A program made the translations under genes and the position numbers. A stretch of 7,890 nucleotides of DNA from Desulfobacterales bacterium (lineage in GTDB: Bacteria > Desulfobacterota > Desulfobacteria > Desulfobacterales > 4be13), in assembly GCA_029940115.1 (NCBI GenBank), contig JAOZRQ010000322.1, positions 1 to 7,890 of the forward strand, given 5' to 3'. Positions 4,566 through 7,890 of this stretch are shown piece by piece. The first letter of the stretch is position 1. Every line of letters begins with the position of its first letter. The notes beneath the pieces are model-generated. The model saw only the letters and a program-made list of their open reading frames with translations, had not been told where the DNA came from and did no database searches.

Positions 4566-5960
4566 TCAATTGTCAACACCCGCCGGAGACCATGCCGGAT
4601 TCGTCTGTTCTCCTGGCAGGGCAAGCAGACGTCTCTGGTCCGTTCCATAAGCGGTCATCACATACATCCGGGACGGTCCCCCGCGTGTGGAACCAAACAC
4701 GATCATACTGCCGTCCGGGGACCATGAGGGGGATTCGTTGTCCCCTGAACGGCTTGTCAGTTGCACCGGGCCCTTCCCGTCAAAGCCGATGGTGCAGATC
4801 TGGTGGCGTCCGTTCATCCTGGCGGAATATGCGATTTTGTTCCCCTTGGGAGACCAATTGGGCTGGGTATTGTACTTTCCCTGGAATGTCAGCCGTTCAA
4901 CCCGGCCTGAATCAATGCGCTTGACATAAATCTGGGGTGTCCCGGCCCGGTTTGAGACAAAGGCCATCCGTCTGCCGTCAGGAGACCATGTGGGAGAGGT
5001 GTCAATTCCCCAGCTCGTGGTGAGCTTTTTGATCTGCCGACCTTTGCCAGTCAGCAGATAGATGTTCTGATTCCCCTCATGGGAGAGGGTGGCCGCGAGC
5101 TTGAACTGACCCGGAAGCCATGCAGGCGTTATGTTGATCCCCTTTTTGTCAATGACAAAGCCGTGCTTCTCTCTCCGATGTTCGATGTAAATGTGGGGCC
5201 TGCCTCTTTTGTATGAGGTATAGGCCAGCCATTTGCCATCGGACGACCATGCCGGAAAAAGGGTGATCGCATGATTGCGGGTGAACCGCTTCGGATGTTG
5301 CCCGTCAAAATCGCATAGGTAAACCTCCTTGTTGCCTGACCCGTTGGATATGAAGGCGATTTTGCTGTCAAACACGCCTCGGGTGCCGGTGAGATGATAG
5401 ATCACCTCACTGCAAAACCGGTGGATCATCCTCGGGTGATCCGTCAGCCTTCCGGTATATTTTTTTCCAACCAGCAGGCTCCCCTTGAGTGTGTCAAAGA
5501 GCCTCAGTTCCATTTCGATCTGGTCATTTCCGGAACGGACGCCGCCGGTTATCAGGAGTTCCGCGCCCACGACGGTCCAGTTTCTGAAGTTGGTTCTCCC
5601 GCCGGTGTTATCCATTTCCCGATAGTCTTCAAGGAACGCACCACGATCAATGATCCTGAAATAGCCGGTGAAATCAAGCGAATCCGAACAAAAATCCGAC
5701 AGCTTTCCTGAAAGTTTGGCACTGTCAGGCGTGGTTGGAAAGAGAGGGATGGCAATGGGGATCTTCTGCAAGGAAGGGGCCCCGAGATCAACATATGTGC
5801 GCTCTGCCGCGCCCGACACGGAACAAGTCAAGAGAACTGCGAAGGTAGCCACAACGAACTGGCTGAGAGAGAAACCAAGTTTTTCCGAAAAACTGGGTTT
5901 CTTTAGGAACAAGGCCACCACAACGAACAGTTTGATAAACGATTTTCCCATTCTGATCAC
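4566..5960 (-). CDS. tolB: Tol-Pal system periplasmic protein TolB, with expanded signal peptide
   Basis: This 464-residue periplasmic beta-propeller protein binds Pal and is released by TolA during envelope constriction. The N-terminal domain (about 53-190) begins AERTYVDLGAPSLQKIPIAI, as in the family. The propeller (about 197-460) shows repeated blade motifs such as SPTWSPDGRRMAFVSNRAG, QPNWSPKGNKIAYSA and SPSWSPDGSMIVFGS. The start is GTG at 5960, overlapping the tolA stop by four bases (GTGA). An ATG three codons on is an alternative. The signal region is odd: residues 12-34 are an in-frame 23-codon insertion carrying a palindrome (5849-5928). It splits one signal peptide into two hydrophobic parts with KKPSFSEKLGF between. 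Deleting it restores an ordinary Sec signal, KSFIKLFVVATFAVLLTCSV. The rest of the protein is intact. Confidence 0.95.
   Translation of the reverse strand: MIRMGKSFIKLFVVVALFLKKPSFSEKLGFSLSQFVVATFAVLLTCSVSGAAERTYVDLGAPSLQKIPIAIPLFPTTPDSAKLSGKLSDFCSDSLDFTGYFRIIDRGAFLEDYREMDNTGGRTNFRNWTVVGAELLITGGVRSGNDQIEMELRLFDTLKGSLLVGKKYTGRLTDHPRMIHRFCSEVIYHLTGTRGVFDSKIAFISNGSGNKEVYLCDFDGQHPKRFTRNHAITLFPAWSSDGKWLAYTSYKRGRPHIYIEHRREKHGFVIDKKGINITPAWLPGQFKLAATLSHEGNQNIYLLTGKGRQIKKLTTSWGIDTSPTWSPDGRRMAFVSNRAGTPQIYVKRIDSGRVERLTFQGKYNTQPNWSPKGNKIAYSARMNGRHQICTIGFDGKGPVQLTSRSGDNESPSWSPDGSMIVFGSTRGGPSRMYVMTAYGTDQRRLLALPGEQTNPAWSPAGVDN
5849..5928 (-). mobile_element. 58-bp palindromic insertion in tolB flanked by 11-bp direct repeats
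   Basis: CCACAACGAAC occurs at 5849-5859 and again at 5918-5928. Between them lie 58 bases that start TGGC (5860-5863) and end GCCA (5914-5917), a terminal inverted repeat. They contain a near-perfect palindrome with arms 5870-5885 and 5887-5902 (15 of 16). Insertion plus duplication is 69 bases, or 23 codons, so the tolB frame is kept. The palindrome's AAGAAACCC and GGTTTCTT ends resemble the ends of family R, so it may be a short relative. If GCCACC is counted as the element's end, as in family R, the duplication is nine bases. No transposase is present. Confidence 0.7.
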
Positions 5961-7153
5961 TTCAACCCTTTGTCATCATATCTGAGTGCGATCTCAGAAT
6001 AATTGCCGATATACTCACTGGGGAGCGGAAAGGGGAGCGGATTCGACTTGATGATCGCCTTCTGAACATATTCATCGAGATACCGGTCTCCAGATGGCTT
6101 CTCAAGCCAGTGCTCCACGATCTGACCGTTTCGCCCGATCTTGATGACGATGACCCCCTCCCGCCCGGTTTTCCTGTCGCTCAAGTGCTTGGGAAGGGTC
6201 CAATTCTTTCTGATATGATTGGCAACCACACGGCCTGCGTAATATCGGATGGCCTGATCACTCTGGTACTGAGCCGCGATCGCATTTGCCACCGCGTCTC
6301 CCTGTCCCACCTCCTGGGGGGTTCCCTGTCCGATCTCTTGGGTTGCCTCTCCGGCATCTTGGGTGACGCGGTCCGTCTCCTCCTGATCTGCACCTCTTTT
6401 ATCCACATACTTCTCCTTCCACTCTTTGATCAGCTCATCCTTGGTTTTCGCAACCGTCACATCTTCCGGTGTTTCAGCGGGTTCCATTGTGTCCGGTGTT
6501 TCCATTGTGTCCGGTGTTTCAGCGGGTTCCACTGTGTCCGGTGTTTCAGCGGGTTCCACTGTGTCCGGTTTTTTGTATTTGGGGAGCTTTCTCGGGAGTT
6601 CCCTTGGCTCCTCTTGTGGCTTTTCCGGTTTTTTTGTGGGTGTCGGCTCACATGCAAGGTCTTTTCCATTACAATCCTGATCAATCCCGTCTCCGCATAT
6701 CTCAGACGCGGCCGGATGGATTTTCGGATCATTGTCATTGCAATCCCCCCGGTTTGGCGAATATCCGTCCCTGTCTTTGTCCGCCTCATTCGGGTCAGGC
6801 GTTTCGAACTTTGACAACCGGACATCCGGCTCTTTGGGTTTCGGCGGGGGCTTCTTCGTTGCTTTCTTCGGCTTTGGCCGGACTTTCTTTGGTTCGGGTT
6901 TTTCAGGTTCCGGCCGCGCGTCCTCAGCTTTTGTTGGTTCCGCAGGAGATTCCTTTGCCGGAAGTGTCACCATGCGGACATCAATGACAGAAGAAGGGGA
7001 AAATCTTCCGGGATCCGACGAACTCATCGGCGCGAACAGCAATATCCCCAGAAAAATCATATGGAACAGGATTGAAAAGAAGAACGCCAAGGCATAAGGC
7101 CATCCCTTCTTTTCTGTCCCACGGTTCAGATAAGTCGCTTCATCGGTCTGCAT
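5957..7153 (-). CDS. tolA: TolA, periplasm-spanning energy transducer with MopE-like motif
   Basis: This 398-residue inner-membrane protein carries energy from TolQR to TolB-Pal. A single transmembrane helix spans about 20-42 (YALAFFFSILFHMIFLGILL) with Ser27 and His31 spaced as in the functional Ser/His pair of TolA and TonB. Residues 66-122 are a Pro/Lys/Glu-rich linker. Residues 125-168 are a MopE-type metal-binding motif with four cysteines, which is unexpected in TolA. Residues 197-229 are DTVEPAETP-type repeats. Residues 236-300 are charged and Gly/Gln-rich. The C-terminal TonB/TolA-like domain (about 302-392) includes VVANHIRKNWTLP, EGVIVIKIGRNGQIVEHWLE and YVQKAIIKSNPLPFP. The ATG at 7153 shares one base with the tolR stop (TGATG), indicating coupled translation. 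The C-terminal fold alone could be TonB; the operon makes TolA the better call. Confidence 0.92.
   Translation of the reverse strand: MQTDEATYLNRGTEKKGWPYALAFFFSILFHMIFLGILLFAPMSSSDPGRFSPSSVIDVRMVTLPAKESPAEPTKAEDARPEPEKPEPKKVRPKPKKATKKPPPKPKEPDVRLSKFETPDPNEADKDRDGYSPNRGDCNDNDPKIHPAASEICGDGIDQDCNGKDLACEPTPTKKPEKPQEEPRELPRKLPKYKKPDTVEPAETPDTVEPAETPDTMETPDTMEPAETPEDVTVAKTKDELIKEWKEKYVDKRGADQEETDRVTQDAGEATQEIGQGTPQEVGQGDAVANAIAAQYQSDQAIRYYAGRVVANHIRKNWTLPKHLSDRKTGREGVIVIKIGRNGQIVEHWLEKPSGDRYLDEYVQKAIIKSNPLPFPLPSEYIGNYSEIALRYDDKGLK
6467..6565 (-). repeat. 27-bp tandem repeats in tolA (DTVEPAETP units)
   Basis: Four units encode DTVEPAETP, DTVEPAETP, DTMETP and DTMEPAETP (residues 197-229). Three are 27 bases long and the third is shortened to 18, all multiples of three. 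The near identity at DNA level points to recent slippage. The repeats lengthen the acidic, proline-rich linker between the metal-binding motif and the C-terminal domain. Confidence 0.85.
6650..6781 (-). other. MopE-like (putative copper/calcium-binding) motif in TolA
   Basis: Residues 125-168 of TolA contain DKDRDGY, then GDCNDNDPKIHPAASEIC, then DGIDQDCNG, ending in a fourth cysteine (C138, C153, C161, C168). This matches the 'putative metal-binding motif' known from MopE and many large secreted proteins, with an EF-hand-like DxDxDG loop and cysteines suited to disulfides. Metal binding is inferred from the family and not shown here. Which metal is bound cannot be told. Confidence 0.8.
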
Positions 7154-7578
7154 CAGCTTTCTGCTTTTTTCTTCTTATCCCGTTCTATCGGTTCTGTCAC
7201 AATGCCCAGATTTTCAATGCCGGCCCCTCTGATCTCGGCCATCACCCGGACCCCCATCCCCCAGGATACGTCTTTGTCGGCCCGGAAATAGACCACGCGG
7301 CTCGACCGGTTCTCAAGAATCTTTACCAGTTTGGCCTGAAGAACGTCGAATGTCACCGAATAATCATTGATATATACCTGCTGATCCTTGGTAATCGTGA
7401 TCACCAGCGGCTCATCTTCCGATGGAAGCGCGCTGGCGGCCGTTTCCGGCAAATTGACATCCACTCCCTGGATCATCATGGGCGCGGTGACCATGAAGAT
7501 GATCAGCAACACCAGCATGACATCCACAAACGGGGTCACGTTGATCTCCGCCATCAGACGGTCAGAGCCACTCTGCAT
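7153..7578 (-). CDS. tolR: ExbD/TolR family proton-channel component TolR
   Basis: This 141-residue inner-membrane protein has one N-terminal transmembrane helix (about 16-36, VTPFVDVMLVLLIIFMVTAP) with the conserved proton-conducting Asp19. It is followed by a periplasmic domain with VDVNLPET (39-46), ITITKDQQVYIND and VYFRADKDVSWGMGVRVMAEIRGAGIENLGIVTEP. With TolQ it forms the motor that drives TolA. The start is placed at 7578 because AGGAG lies seven bases upstream. An ATG two codons earlier sits on top of that site. The frame is open to 7647, but those extra residues are translated heptamer repeat. tolQ normally precedes tolR and should lie beyond the right edge, separated here by more than 300 bases of repeats. 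The lysine-rich tail (KKKKAES) overlaps the tolA start. Confidence 0.94.
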   Translation of the reverse strand: MQSGSDRLMAEINVTPFVDVMLVLLIIFMVTAPMMIQGVDVNLPETAASALPSEDEPLVITITKDQQVYINDYSVTFDVLQAKLVKILENRSSRVVYFRADKDVSWGMGVRVMAEIRGAGIENLGIVTEPIERDKKKKAES

Positions 7579-7596
7579 GGCCATTCTCCTTTTTTG

Positions 7597-7686
7597 AAGC
7601 TGTAAGCTCGAAGCTGCAAGCTCGAAGCTGCAAGCTCGAAGCTGCAAGCTCGAAGCTGCAAGCTCTAAGCTGTAAGCTCTAAGCTC
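7597..7686. repeat. Heptamer tandem array immediately upstream of tolR
   Basis: Six and a half 14-base units, each made of two heptamers (AAGCTGC then AAGCTCG, with GT and CT variants at the ends), run without a gap. The edge variants are mutated while the four central units are nearly identical, the usual picture for slippage arrays. The array ends about ten bases before the tolR ribosome-binding site, so it forms the 5' leader. Confidence 0.95.
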
Positions 7687-7708
7687 AATTTTTGGATTTG
7701 GAGCATTT

Positions 7709-7837
7709 TAAGTAATTGGCCAAAAGTTTTCCAGGATTTCCCTCAGCCTGTCATTCCGGGCGATGCTGAGAAAAGGGACTTTTCTCGGCAACGACCCGGA
7801 ATCCACCGACACCTGAGAATTTATGGCCGATTACTTA
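7709..7837. repeat. 129-bp nested palindrome between the heptamer arrays
   Basis: The outer arms 7709-7722 (TAAGTAATTGGCCA) and 7824-7837 match in 13 of 14. Further in, CTCAG (7742-7746) pairs with 7813-7817, ATTCCGGG (7753-7760) with 7795-7802, and GAGAAAA (7768-7774) with TTTTCTC (7780-7786). All pairings are collinear, so the unit can fold as one long interrupted hairpin. The GTCATTCC...GGAATCCA frame resembles a widespread type of bacterial extragenic palindrome. No coding potential is seen. Confidence 0.75.
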
Positions 7838-7890
7838 CAGCCTACAGCCTACAGCCTACAGCCTACAGCCTACAGCCTACAGCCTACAGC
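7836..7890. repeat. TACAGCC heptamer tandem array, cut by the window edge
   Basis: Seven perfect TACAGCC copies and six bases of an eighth run to the end of the window, so the array is longer than seen. On the minus strand the unit is GGCTGTA, one base from AGCTGTA, the plus-strand unit at the ends of the array at 7597-7686. The two arrays are therefore related and inverted. Confidence 0.95.

Noticed and set aside
6110..6814. 234-codon plus-strand frame opposite tolA
   Set aside because: It is the complement of the low-complexity tolA linker. Its Cys/Phe-rich repeats arise from the DTVEPAETP units.
7579..7647. Longer tolR start within the heptamer array
   Set aside because: The extra residues are translated repeat, and a good ribosome site points to 7578.
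7597..7890. Possible CRISPR array
   Set aside because: The units are 7-14 bases, directly abutting, with no unique spacers.

Overview
The window looks like a chromosomal segment from a Gram-negative, probably deltaproteobacterial (Desulfobacterota) genome. This assignment is an inference from three things: the gene content (a Tol-Pal envelope operon, a MopE-type metal-binding motif and a crotonase-family enzyme), the moderate GC, and the very high load of palindromic and short-tandem repeats. All supported genes lie on the minus strand, so transcription runs from right to left.

Layout from right to left (the direction of transcription): two heptamer tandem arrays flank a 129-bp nested palindrome (7597-7890), in front of tolR (7153-7578). 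These are followed by tolA (5957-7153), tolB (4566-5960) and pal (3868-4542), which are tightly coupled: tolR/tolA share one base, tolA/tolB overlap by 4 bases, and tolB/pal are 23 bases apart. A 325-base gap follows, filled with one copy of a palindromic repeat and a large inverted repeat whose arms are hexamer repeats. Then come cpoB/ybgF (2632-3540) and ruvC (2106-2582). A single cold-shock gene (1599-1799) has a convincing promoter about 240 bases upstream, a long structured leader, an unusual TTG start and a clear terminator. Two tandem copies of the same palindromic repeat separate it from a crotonase-family gene (361-1086). The left end (1-360) has no gene but holds two nested inverted repeats. 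tolQ is expected just beyond the right edge.

The genes form a coherent system. TolR (with TolQ, outside the window) uses the proton motive force to energise TolA. TolA reaches across the periplasm to the TolB-Pal complex at the outer membrane, and CpoB links this to peptidoglycan synthesis at division. RuvC resolves Holliday junctions and is probably co-transcribed at the operon end.

The most notable observations are: (1) a 58-bp palindromic element inserted in frame inside the tolB signal peptide, flanked by 11-bp direct duplications; (2) a MopE-like 'DxDxDG...GDCND...EIC.DGIDQDCNG' motif inside the periplasmic linker of TolA; (3) inverted structures built from short tandem repeats (hexamers between pal and cpoB, heptamers upstream of tolR); (4) three copies of a structured repeat whose inner stem shows a compensated length change. 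Together they suggest a genome actively invaded by palindromic elements, including inside an essential envelope operon.
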